This document shows positions 1 to 4,786 of a DNA stretch of 6,294 bases, piece after piece. The number at the start of each line of letters is the position of its first letter. The first letter of the stretch is position 1. The notes below the pieces were generated by a model, which saw nothing but the letters and a program-made list of their open reading frames with translations, was not told the origin of the DNA and did no database searches. The DNA is from Thermacetogenium sp. UBA5472 (GTDB lineage Bacteria > Bacillota > DSM-12270 > Thermacetogeniales > Thermacetogeniaceae). A program made the translations under genes and the position numbers. Where the stretch lies: positions 4,041-10,334 of the forward strand of contig DIQC01000035.1 of NCBI GenBank assembly GCA_002426495.1. The letters run 5' to 3'.

Positions 1-129
1 CCATTCATCAACATATTCAGCCATTGGTGATGATGGAGTGATGGGGAAGATACAAGCGCAGTCTGTGAATGCATAGGAAACATAGGCTGCAGCATAGTTC
101 CCATCCATCGTTTTCATAGTCTTTGACAT
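1..129 (-). CDS. nifJ: Pyruvate:ferredoxin (flavodoxin) oxidoreductase, N-terminal fragment
   Basis: Only the first 43 codons are in the window; the gene runs off the left edge. The product starts MSKTMKTMDGNYAAAYVSYA and continues through FTDCACIFPITPSSPMAEYV. The TMDGN-AA-VSYAFTD start and the ITPSSPMAEYVDEW stretch are hallmarks of the pyrimidine-binding domain I of pyruvate:ferredoxin oxidoreductase. This cytoplasmic TPP and Fe-S enzyme interconverts pyruvate + CoA with acetyl-CoA + CO2 + reduced ferredoxin in anaerobes. The start is fixed by a GGAGGAA ribosome binding site (136-142) 6 nt upstream of the ATG. It has its own promoter, about 80 nt upstream. The family is normally a single chain of about 1170 residues; whether this copy is full length cannot be seen. 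Related 2-oxoacid oxidoreductases are possible, but the motif match favours the pyruvate enzyme. Confidence 0.93.
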   Translation of the reverse strand, partial: MSKTMKTMDGNYAAAYVSYAFTDCACIFPITPSSPMAEYVDEW

Positions 130-192
130 TTCAGCTTCCTCCAGTTTGTTAGTTTTTATTTAACTATACTTTATTGGTTTAATGGCACTCTT

Positions 193-212
193 CATACTAC
201 ATAAGTATGTAG
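193..212. promoter_or_regulatory. Palindromic candidate operator over the nifJ start point
   Basis: CTACATA-AG-TATGTAG (197-212) is a perfect 7-bp inverted repeat with a 2-bp centre. It overlaps a second inverted repeat, CATACT-5 nt-AGTATG (193-209). Both sit just downstream of the predicted -10, where a bound repressor would block initiation. I do not recognise the motif as the site of a named regulator; it lacks the TTGTGAA half sites of Rex. The role as operator is inference. Confidence 0.4.
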
Positions 213-215
213 AAA

Positions 216-221
216 ATTATA
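216..221 (-). promoter_or_regulatory. Extended -10 promoter of the pyruvate:ferredoxin oxidoreductase gene
   Basis: On the minus strand the sequence TGATATAAT has a perfect TATAAT (216-221) with the TGn extension of extended -10 promoters. No good -35 hexamer is found 16-18 nt upstream, which fits the extended class. The predicted start point is near 209, giving a leader of about 80 nt before the ATG at 129. Inferred from consensus only. Confidence 0.55.
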
Positions 222-313
222 TCATAGAAAATATGTAATAGATTGTATTTTCGCTAATTGTGCCACTGTTTCCTTTATGTAATAGAAGAAGTTCAGAAAC
301 CGTTCATCTATAC

Positions 314-450
314 AAAAAATATTGGACTATCTTAGCCCCATACAGTGGCTGAGACGCTGGGAAGGCTTCCCAATCATTCATTGTGGGCAATAGGTAATCG
401 TCTTTAAGCAATCCCTTATCCTCTGCAAACTGATTGCCTGCCTCAATATC
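314..450 (-). pseudogene. Probable remnant of the malic enzyme C-terminus
   Basis: An open frame without any start codon begins 5 nt after the fumarate hydratase beta stop, in a different frame, and ends at a TGA (314-316). It reads DIEAGNQFAEDKGLLKDDYL followed by LPTMNDWEAFP. From memory, this resembles the end of clostridial NAD-type malic enzymes, where a stretch like GL-x-x-DYIIPTMDEWEVFPRE precedes the last helix. After the FP the match fades, and the +1 frame looks slightly more family-like, so a frameshift is possible. No ribosome binding site or ATG is present and roughly the first 90 percent of such a gene is missing, so it cannot be functional. Malic enzyme genes are common neighbours of fumarase genes in this group. 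The assignment is tentative: it rests on about 30 residues. Confidence 0.45.
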
Positions 451-455
451 GAAAA

Positions 456-1013
456 TTATATTTTATATTTTGCAGGTCCTATTGCATAGAGATTGTTGCC
501 TTCGGAGTCTATTACCACTGTTACTGGAAATTCTTCCACAGACATTTTCCGTATTGCTTCTGTTCCAAGATCCTCATAAGCGATCATTTCCATTTTTTTG
601 ATACTCTTCGCTATTAAAGCAGCAGTTCCACCTGTAGCAGCAAAATAAACAGCGTTATTCTTTTTCATGGATTCAATTACTTCCTGAGAACGCAAGCCCT
701 TGCCGATCATACCCTTTAAGCCTCTGTCTAACAGAGGTGGGGTGAGGCTGTCCATACGCCCACTAGTTGTGGGTCCTGCAGAACCAGATACATAGCCTGG
801 TTTTGCCGGAGCCGGGCCCACATAAAAGATAACCTCCCCCTTAATATCAAAAGGCAGATCTTTTCCTTCGTTAATGCAGCTGATAAACCTCTTGTGTGCG
901 GCATCACGTGATGTGTAAATGTCACCAGTTATAAGAACTTTATCTCCTGCCTTAAGGCTGCTTACCACTTCATCAGTTAAAGGTGTGGTTATTCTCTTAT
1001 AATCTTTACTCAT
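456..1013 (-). CDS. fumB: Fumarate hydratase class I, beta subunit
   Basis: The 185-residue product is the C-terminal (beta) half of the [4Fe-4S] class I fumarase, which with the alpha subunit reversibly hydrates fumarate to L-malate in the cytoplasm. Diagnostic stretches are GDIYTSRDAAHKRF (30-43), the glycine- and proline-rich GPAPAKPGYVSGSAGPTTSGRM (66-87, written here only as a landmark), AATGGTAAL (125-133) and YEDLGTEAIRKM (146-157). Length is normal for a stand-alone beta subunit. A longer frame reaches back to 1070 inside the alpha gene. I chose the ATG at 1013 because GGAGGGAG (1023-1030) lies 9 nt upstream and the protein then starts MSKDYKRI, as in relatives. The alpha stop is 17 nt upstream, so the two are cotranscribed. 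L(+)-tartrate dehydratase is the main alternative for this fold; context of central carbon metabolism favours fumarase. Confidence 0.92.
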   Translation of the reverse strand: MSKDYKRITTPLTDEVVSSLKAGDKVLITGDIYTSRDAAHKRFISCINEGKDLPFDIKGEVIFYVGPAPAKPGYVSGSAGPTTSGRMDSLTPPLLDRGLKGMIGKGLRSQEVIESMKKNNAVYFAATGGTAALIAKSIKKMEMIAYEDLGTEAIRKMSVEEFPVTVVIDSEGNNLYAIGPAKYKI

Positions 1014-1030
1014 CTCGCTTCTCTCCCTCC

Positions 1031-1876
1031 TTAAATCACTGCTTCGCCATGCCGGGCAGCGTGACAACAAATATTTACTGCAACTGGCAGTGAAGCAATA
1101 TGAGCCGGAAAATATTCTACATTAACTGCCATTGCGGTAACTCGACCACCAAATCCACCCGGGCCAATCCCCAGCTTATTAATTTCATCCAATAAATCCC
1201 TTTCTAACTGAGAATAACGCGGATCCGGATTATGCTCACCCAACTTGCGCAGTGTAGCTTTTTTTGAGAGAAGGGCACATTTTTCAATAGTTCCACCGAT
1301 TCCGACACCTACTATCAGGGGAGGGCAGGGATTAGGGCCCGCACTTTCTACTGTATCTACCACAAAATCACGAACACCCTGTTCACCTTGAGCAGGTGTA
1401 AGCACCTTCATAGCACTCATATTTTCGCTACCACCACCCTTAGCAGTAACCTCTATATGAATTTTGTCACCCGGAACTATCTGTAGATGTACAATGGCAG
1501 GCGTATTATCCTTAGTATTCTTACGCTCAAAGATCGGATCGTCTACTACTGATTTTCTTAAATATCCCTCTACATATGCTTCCCGGACTCCCTGATTAAT
1601 CGCTTCGTTAAAATCTCCACCAGTTAGGTGCACATCCTGCCCCAGTTTTACAAATATGATAGACAATCCTGTATCTTGACAAATTGCAATCTGTTCTTCA
1701 GCAGCTATTTTGTTATTCTTTAAGATTTGTTCCAGAACAGCACGACCTGTTTCGGATTCTTCTGTTTCAAGCCCTTGCTTCAGTCCAACAAGTATATCTG
1801 AACCGATCTCATAGTTGATTTTAATAAATAAGTCTTTTACTGTTTTTCTAATCTCTTCAGTATTGATTTCTCGCAT
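1031..1876 (-). CDS. fumA: Fumarate hydratase class I, alpha subunit
   Basis: The 281-residue product carries the iron-sulfur domain of the two-subunit, oxygen-sensitive fumarase. Candidate cluster ligands are Cys66 in AICQDTG, Cys184 in PNPCPPLIVGVGIGG and Cys270/271 in VNICCHAARHG; Cys200 in EKCALLSKKA is also conserved-looking. Further family landmarks are KGGGSENMSAMKVLTPAQG (147-165) and LGIGPGGFGGRVTAMAVNVE (236-255). The frame is open to an ATG at 1897, but I place the start at 1876. AGGAGG (1886-1891) is 9 nt from that ATG, only 3 nt from the ATG at 1882, and lies inside the longest frame. It is the first gene of the fumAB operon, with a promoter near 1960-1993. Gene symbols here follow the alpha/beta convention, not the E. 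coli paralogue names. Tartrate dehydratase alpha is the less likely alternative. Confidence 0.93.
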   Translation of the reverse strand: MREINTEEIRKTVKDLFIKINYEIGSDILVGLKQGLETEESETGRAVLEQILKNNKIAAEEQIAICQDTGLSIIFVKLGQDVHLTGGDFNEAINQGVREAYVEGYLRKSVVDDPIFERKNTKDNTPAIVHLQIVPGDKIHIEVTAKGGGSENMSAMKVLTPAQGEQGVRDFVVDTVESAGPNPCPPLIVGVGIGGTIEKCALLSKKATLRKLGEHNPDPRYSQLERDLLDEINKLGIGPGGFGGRVTAMAVNVEYFPAHIASLPVAVNICCHAARHGEAVI

Positions 1877-1885
1877 ATACATTCG

Positions 1886-1891
1886 CCTCCT
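1886..1891 (-). promoter_or_regulatory. Start-deciding ribosome binding site of fumA
   Basis: AGGAGG on the minus strand is followed by two in-frame ATGs, 3 nt (1882) and 9 nt (1876) downstream, and lies inside the codons of a third upstream ATG (1897). Only the ATG at 1876 has normal spacing. Confidence 0.75.
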
Positions 1892-1910
1892 GTTCATGTA
1901 ATCATAGGTA

Positions 1911-1951
1911 TCACACCCCTACGGGAAAGTGACTGTTCGCCAAACGGCAAC
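1911..1951 (-). promoter_or_regulatory. Hairpin-rich leader of the fumarase operon
   Basis: The predicted leader (about 1953 to 1877) folds into two local hairpins. The first is GTTGCC-GTTT-GGCgAAC (1935-1951), a 6-bp stem with a bulged G. The second is CCC-GTA-GGG (1917-1925), enclosed by TCAC/GTGA (1911-1914 with 1929-1932). Neither ends in a T-run, so this is not a plain terminator. It does not match a riboswitch class I know. It may be a stability or regulatory leader, or chance pairing. Confidence 0.28.
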
Positions 1952-1959
1952 TCCTCTTC

Positions 1960-1993
1960 ATTTTAGCATATTTGTTATACATAACTGATTCAA
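1960..1993 (-). promoter_or_regulatory. Promoter of the fumAB operon, with palindrome in the spacer
   Basis: Two overlapping readings are possible on the minus strand. One is an extended -10, TGCTAAAAT (1960-1968). The other is TTGAAT (1988-1993), 17 nt, then TATGCT (1965-1970). Both predict a start point near 1953-1958, about 80 nt before the fumA ATG. A 12-bp palindrome, GTTATACATAAC (1974-1985), lies inside the spacer and could be an operator. The call is from consensus only. Confidence 0.45.
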
Positions 1994-2108
1994 TTTTTTA
2001 TAGTAATCAAGCCGTCAGTTATTACCGGGTCGTTTATGTCCAACATTGCACACGATTCTCTCATTACGCTCACACATGCATGTATCTCACCTCCCCATCT
2101 GCTTCAGA

Positions 2109-2139
2109 AAAATAAAAAGAGCCGCAGGCTTAATGGCTC
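2109..2139 (-). terminator. Intrinsic terminator behind the tRNA-Val unit
   Basis: On the minus strand GAGCC (2135-2139) can pair with GGCTC (2119-2123) across an 11-nt loop, or AGCC-TGC-GGCT (2120-2130) can form a short stem. A T-rich tail TTTTTATTTTT follows. The stems are short, so strength is uncertain. It is the first T-run terminator after tRNA-Val and lies about 140 nt beyond the tRNA end. Confidence 0.5.
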
Positions 2140-2276
2140 ATCTGCAACTCTATAGATATCCATCCAAGTTTTTGGGGCTAATAACGGAATTATATTTAGT
2201 TATTTTAGCTATAGGCCGGGGTTCTTTATGCTGAAGGCTGAACCCCTTGTCCCCCAAGGTTTCCCCAGAAAATAAA
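2140..2276 (-). ncRNA. Structured tail of the tRNA-Val transcript, candidate small RNA
   Basis: Between tRNA-Val and its first terminator the minus strand contains three hairpins. They are CCTTG/CAAGG (2245-2259, written in plus sense), GGGGTTC/GAACCCC (2218-2224 with 2240-2246; 7 perfect pairs, 15-nt loop), and GCTAATAAC/GTTATTTTAGC (2177-2185 with 2199-2209; 9 pairs and a 2-nt bulge). None is followed by a T-run. I do not recognise 6S, SRP, tmRNA or a riboswitch. It may be a processed trailer or an undescribed small RNA; low confidence. Confidence 0.25.
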
Positions 2277-2351
2277 TGGTGGGCGTGATAGGGATTGAAC
2301 CTATGGCCCCCTCCGCGTCAGGGAGGTGCTCTCCCACTGAGCTACACGCCC
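2277..2351 (-). tRNA. tRNA-Val (anticodon GAC)
   Basis: The minus strand folds as a full cloverleaf: acceptor GGGCGTG/CACGCCC, D arm GCTC-AGTGGGA-GAGC, anticodon stem CCTCC/GGAGG with loop CTGACGC, T arm ATAGG-TTCAATC-CCTAT. The discriminator is A and CCA is encoded (2277-2279). Anticodon GAC reads GUC and GUU valine codons. It is a single tRNA unit with its own strong promoter 6-12 nt upstream of the 5' end. Confidence 0.95.
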
Positions 2352-2363
2352 GTAATACTTATT

Positions 2364-2392
2364 ATTATACCCACATCTTTGCTCTCGGTCAA
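2364..2392 (-). promoter_or_regulatory. Near-consensus promoter of tRNA-Val
   Basis: TTGACC (2387-2392), exactly 17 nt, then TATAAT (2364-2369) on the minus strand: 11 of 12 consensus bases. The predicted start is near 2357, just before the tRNA at 2351. An A9 tract on the same strand (2406-2414) lies about 50-57 bp upstream of the start point, where the distal UP-element subsite for the RNA polymerase alpha subunit sits. This is the strongest promoter in the window. Confidence 0.85.
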
Positions 2393-2522
2393 GCGTAACG
2401 CCGACTTTTTTTTTAGCCAAAGCGGAATCGCTAAAAAACCACCGGAAGAATGCCCTCTTTTTACTGATCATCAGCAGAATAAAAACAACCAAGGAAAGCA
2501 AAACTAACTTCGGGTGAAATTA

Positions 2523-3473
2523 ATGCGAATAAACAAAATTATACTAATATCCATAATGATGCTTTTTTCTTGTCTGGCTTCGCCAGAATTACTGTATGCC
2601 TCTGCAAAGAACTGCGGCTGTACTATATGCAGAGAATTACATGAGGCAAAACCGCAGATGCAAGGAGAAGATGTACTAGAATTACAGTGCAGACTCCAGC
2701 AGCTCAGTTTCTTTCAAGGCACATCTGACGGGATTTATGACAAAGAGACTGCTGATGCTGTTCGCTCCTTTCAGAAAGCACAAAAACAACAGGTCACCGG
2801 AAGGGTTGATCAAGCTACCTGGACTGCTTTAGGAAAAGGCTGTGAGAGCCCTGCAACTGCTCTGCCAAAGTCACCGCCGGATAATGTGAACATCATCGTG
2901 GATCTAGAAAGACTTACCCTGACGGTACGGGAGGGTGAACGGGATTATTATGAGTTTCCTATAGCTGCAGGAAAGCCGGAAACCCCATCACCGATAGGAG
3001 AATGGAAAATCGTTAATAAAGCCTATGATAACAGCGGTCCTTTCGGAACGCGCTGGATGGGGCTCAGTGTCCCTTGGGGAAGCTATGGAATCCATGGAAC
3101 AGATAGACCCTGGTCGATCGGCAGCTCTGCTTCTGCAGGCTGTATCAGGATGTTTAATGAGGATGTGAATCAAGTTTTTGAATGGGCATCTGAAGGAACA
3201 CCAGTAAAGATACAAGCTCCTTTTAGCTGGATGGCAGGCTGCTGTACCCGAACACTGGAAAAAGACGCCTCAGGCCCCGATGTAGTCTATGCTCAACTGC
3301 TGTTGAAGGAAACCGGATTTTTCCCTTATGACTGCGACAATTGGTATGGTTATCTTACAGAACTGGCGGTTAGGTCATACCAACTGCATCATGGATTGCC
3401 TACAACCGGAGAAGTTGATGAAAAAGTCCTGATGCATCTGGAAGAAAAGGTCGGTGTATTTGAACAATCATAA
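2523..3473 (+). CDS. Secreted L,D-transpeptidase (YkuD) with two peptidoglycan-binding domains
   Basis: The 316-residue product starts with a signal peptide: MRINK, a hydrophobic stretch at 6-24, and likely cleavage after ASA (26-28). A peptidoglycan-binding domain (about 47-104, with GEDVLELQCRLQQL and DGIYDKETADAVRSFQKAQ) follows. Next is a YkuD domain (about 122-232) and a second, more divergent peptidoglycan-binding domain (about 249-306, ending TTGEVDEKVLMHL). YkuD enzymes make 3-3 cross-links or attach proteins to the wall through a catalytic cysteine. Here HGTDRPWSIG (191-200) and SAGCIRM (204-210) supply His191, Cys207 and Arg209. The usual SHGC is SAGC. A CGCTIC cluster follows the signal peptide. 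I prefer the ATG at 2523, with GGTGA 5 nt upstream, over the GTG at 2514. It is the only plus-strand gene and overlaps the next gene tail to tail. No clear promoter was found. Confidence 0.88.
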   Translation: MRINKIILISIMMLFSCLASPELLYASAKNCGCTICRELHEAKPQMQGEDVLELQCRLQQLSFFQGTSDGIYDKETADAVRSFQKAQKQQVTGRVDQATWTALGKGCESPATALPKSPPDNVNIIVDLERLTLTVREGERDYYEFPIAAGKPETPSPIGEWKIVNKAYDNSGPFGTRWMGLSVPWGSYGIHGTDRPWSIGSSASAGCIRMFNEDVNQVFEWASEGTPVKIQAPFSWMAGCCTRTLEKDASGPDVVYAQLLLKETGFFPYDCDNWYGYLTELAVRSYQLHHGLPTTGEVDEKVLMHLEEKVGVFEQS

Positions 3474-4268
3474 TCCGCTGCAAGTCAATGAATTATGTCT
3501 GTTTATCATCTCCCGCAGATTTTGTAAACCCTCAAATTGAGCGGTGAACCCATCCCACATTTCCGCAATAAGATAGGTAAGCGGTAAAGCGGCCAACTCT
3601 TTTGTAACACGATGGAAATCAATATTCCCTTTCCCCGGAACAAGGTGCCCATCCCTTGTTCCATCATTATCATTTATATGGAAGTAATGTCCCCCAACTC
3701 TCCTGATCCATTCATCAGGTTTGCCATTACCCATACAATTGCAGTGACCAATATCAATACAGGTGGATATTTGAGAAGAATCGAGATAATCTATTAACTT
3801 AGCAAAAGTAACCGGTATTTTGTCATAGACATTTTCCAAAAGAATAGTAACTCCGCTGCCCTTAATCTTCGGCAAAAGTGCGTTCCAAAAGCACACATTA
3901 CCATCTAACCATAACTGATCATAATCGGAATAACCTGTTGTCGTATCGTAGAACGAATGGATTACAATTTGGTCTGCCCCCAACTTCACCGCAGCGTCAA
4001 CAGCCTGTAGATACCTGTACTCAGCCACATCCTTCACCTTCTGATCAATACTGGTGGGAACAAGATTCAAGTAGGGGCCGTGCAAGGTAATCTCACCACA
4101 AAAATCAGACAACATCCCTCGATACTGGTCAATAACCACCTTATTGTCAAGATTATCTGGCATGATAAAATCTTGCAGTTCTAAAACATCAAAACTCCTG
4201 AGGCAAAAATCCCAATCTTCAAGAAATCTTTCTCTATAAGCCCCGATTCCTAATTTCACCTGTGTCAT
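3468..4268 (-). CDS. Sugar phosphate isomerase/epimerase-like TIM-barrel protein
   Basis: The 266-residue product belongs to the xylose-isomerase-like / AP endonuclease 2 TIM-barrel superfamily. Likely metal ligands appear in the expected order at strand ends: His63 in TLHGPYLNL, His104 in IVIHSFYD, Glu145 in LLENVYD, Asp172 and His175 in CIDIGHCN, His197 in FHINDNDG, His208 in DGHLVPGKGNIDF, and Glu236 in LIAEMWDG. The GHLVPGKGNIDF stretch resembles the G-H-x-x-x-G-x-G motif shared by sugar isomerases and endonuclease IV. It is probably a cytoplasmic enzyme binding divalent metals; the substrate cannot be told, and DNA repair activity is less likely than carbohydrate chemistry. The ATG at 4268 has AAAGGA (4279-4284) 10 nt upstream. 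It stands alone between a tRNA terminator and the convergent transpeptidase gene, and I find no convincing promoter. Confidence 0.8.
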   Translation of the reverse strand: MTQVKLGIGAYRERFLEDWDFCLRSFDVLELQDFIMPDNLDNKVVIDQYRGMLSDFCGEITLHGPYLNLVPTSIDQKVKDVAEYRYLQAVDAAVKLGADQIVIHSFYDTTTGYSDYDQLWLDGNVCFWNALLPKIKGSGVTILLENVYDKIPVTFAKLIDYLDSSQISTCIDIGHCNCMGNGKPDEWIRRVGGHYFHINDNDGTRDGHLVPGKGNIDFHRVTKELAALPLTYLIAEMWDGFTAQFEGLQNLREMINRHNSLTCSGL

Positions 4269-4354
4269 TTGGTATCTATCCTTTCAGTGCGATAAGAAGT
4301 GGTTAAATCCTGTGAAGAGGAAAATAAAAGGTGTCCCCTTAATATTGAATATAA

Positions 4355-4385
4355 TAAAACCCCACAATTATCGCCGTTGTGGGGT
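4355..4385 (-). terminator. Intrinsic terminator of the tRNA-Cys/tRNA-Leu unit
   Basis: ACCCCACAA (4359-4367) pairs perfectly with TTGTGGGGT (4377-4385) across a 9-nt loop. On the minus strand it is followed by TTTTATTATATT and lies 6 nt beyond the end of tRNA-Leu. The plus side has only a broken T-run (CTTTCTT), so minus-strand action is the main call. Confidence 0.88.
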
Positions 4386-4391
4386 CTTTCT

Positions 4392-4480
4392 TGGTGCCGA
4401 GGGAGGGAATCGAACCCTCACGAGCCGCGAGGCTCCCGGGATTTTAAGTCCCGTGCGTCTGCCAATTCCGCCACCCCGGC
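4392..4480 (-). tRNA. tRNA-Leu (anticodon TAA)
   Basis: This is a class II cloverleaf on the minus strand: acceptor GCCGGGG/CCTCGGC with one G-U pair, anticodon stem CGGGA/TCCCG with loop CTTAAAA, a long variable arm with stem GAGCC/GGCTC, T arm GAGGG-TTCGATT-CCCTC, discriminator A and encoded CCA (4392-4394). Anticodon TAA reads UUA and UUG leucine codons. It is separated from tRNA-Cys by only 9 nt and is cotranscribed with it. Confidence 0.95.
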
Positions 4481-4489
4481 AAATAAAAA

Positions 4490-4564
4490 TGGAGGGCAAG
4501 ACCGGATTTGAACCGGTGCGTCGCGGATTTGCAGTCCGCTGCGTTACCACTTCGCCACTTGCCC
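4490..4564 (-). tRNA. tRNA-Cys (anticodon GCA)
   Basis: Minus-strand cloverleaf: acceptor GGGCAAG/CTTGCCC, D arm GCG-...-CGC, anticodon stem GCGGA/TCCGC with loop CTGCAAA, T arm ACCGG-TTCAAAT-CCGGT, discriminator T (typical for tRNA-Cys) and encoded CCA (4490-4492). The 5' end is set at 4564 by the U8 position and the seven-pair acceptor. First gene of a two-tRNA transcript. Confidence 0.95.
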
Positions 4565-4581
4565 TCGAAATTGCAATCATT

Positions 4582-4610
4582 ATTATATATTAGATTTAAG
4601 AGATTTACAA
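4582..4610 (-). promoter_or_regulatory. Promoter of the tRNA-Cys/tRNA-Leu unit
   Basis: TTGTAA (4605-4610), 17 nt, then a perfect TATAAT (4582-4587) on the minus strand. The predicted start is near 4575, about 11 nt before the tRNA-Cys 5' end. Confidence 0.75.
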
Positions 4611-4652
4611 GAACCCAGGGTAGGAAAAATGCAGAAAGCATTTACCACCATT

Positions 4653-4719
4653 GGGACATGTAAATGTGTTGCTTGACGAAAGAACTGCAGTTGCATGTAT
4701 GTTACTGTCCCCGCGTCTG
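4653..4719. repeat. Inverted-repeat element ending in a 15-bp sequence repeated beyond mop
   Basis: GGGACAtGTAA (4653-4663) and TTACTGTCCC (4702-4711) form a 10-bp inverted repeat with one bulged T. The interior holds a perfect 10-bp palindrome, AACTGCAGTT (4683-4692). The right end, CTGTCCCCGCGTCTG (4705-4719), recurs exactly at 5104-5118. The structure is like a short REP/MITE-type repeat or the relic of one. No transposase is present and copy number is unknown. Confidence 0.4.
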
Positions 4720-4732
4720 GCTGGCCGCCAAT

Positions 4733-4765
4733 AAAAAAAGCCCTGTATTTTCCACAAGGCTTTTT
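4733..4765 (-). terminator. Terminator downstream of mop, possibly bidirectional
   Basis: AAAAAGCC (4735-4742) pairs with GGCTTTTT (4758-4765), and TGT/ACA continue the stem after one mismatch, leaving a 7-nt loop. T-runs flank it on both strands: seven on the minus side (4733-4739) and five on the plus side. It lies 21 nt beyond the mop stop, so it ends the degV-mop direction. Confidence 0.8.
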
Positions 4766-4786
4766 ACTGGCTTACATATAACTTTA

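Larger units (their letters stand above)
130..455. other. Gap between fumarase operon and nifJ
   Basis: This 326-bp gap has no intact gene. Its fumarase-proximal part (314-450) is the malic enzyme remnant. The remaining 130-313 is AT-rich and holds the nifJ leader, extended -10 and palindrome. It also holds an 11-bp direct repeat, TATGTAATAGA, at 232-242 and 276-286. I see no hairpin followed by a T-run that would terminate the fumarase transcript before the nifJ promoter. Confidence 0.6.
1877..2276. other. 400-bp gap between fumA and tRNA-Val
   Basis: No convincing protein gene is present on either strand. From the fumA side it contains the fumarase leader and promoter (1877-1993), then a stretch with an orphan strong Shine-Dalgarno and very short frames (1990-2094). 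Beyond these lie a minus-strand terminator (2109-2139) and about 137 bp of structured sequence behind tRNA-Val (2140-2276). Confidence 0.6.

Noticed and set aside
1908..1926. T-box-like stretch (GTAGGGGTGTGATACC) in the fumA leader
   Set aside because: It only loosely resembles the T-box antiterminator core AGGGTGGNACCGCG, has no T-run terminator or specifier stem around it, and precedes a non-amino-acid gene.
1911..1961. 16-codon minus-strand frame MKRSCRLANSHFPVGV upstream of fumA
   Set aside because: Its ATG overlaps the predicted -10 element, so it would not be transcribed from that promoter, and it has no ribosome binding site.
2388..2414. Plus-strand terminator-like signal: GTC-GCG-CGC-GAC followed by nine T
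   Set aside because: The stem is two short blocks with an internal loop, it overlaps the tRNA-Val -35, and no plus-strand gene lies upstream; the T-run is better read as the UP-element A-tract on the other strand.
2295..2507. Open frames over tRNA-Val and the transpeptidase upstream region, both strands
   Set aside because: They run through the tRNA gene and promoter, have no ribosome binding site and no recognisable protein features.
2565..2588. Lipobox-like LFSC in the transpeptidase signal peptide
   Set aside because: Phe at -2 does not fit the lipoprotein consensus, and a normal signal peptidase I site (ASA) follows.
4299..4641. Several open frames of 65-93 codons over the tRNA-Cys/tRNA-Leu region
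   Set aside because: They translate tRNA sequence; typical spurious tRNA-derived peptides, not genes.
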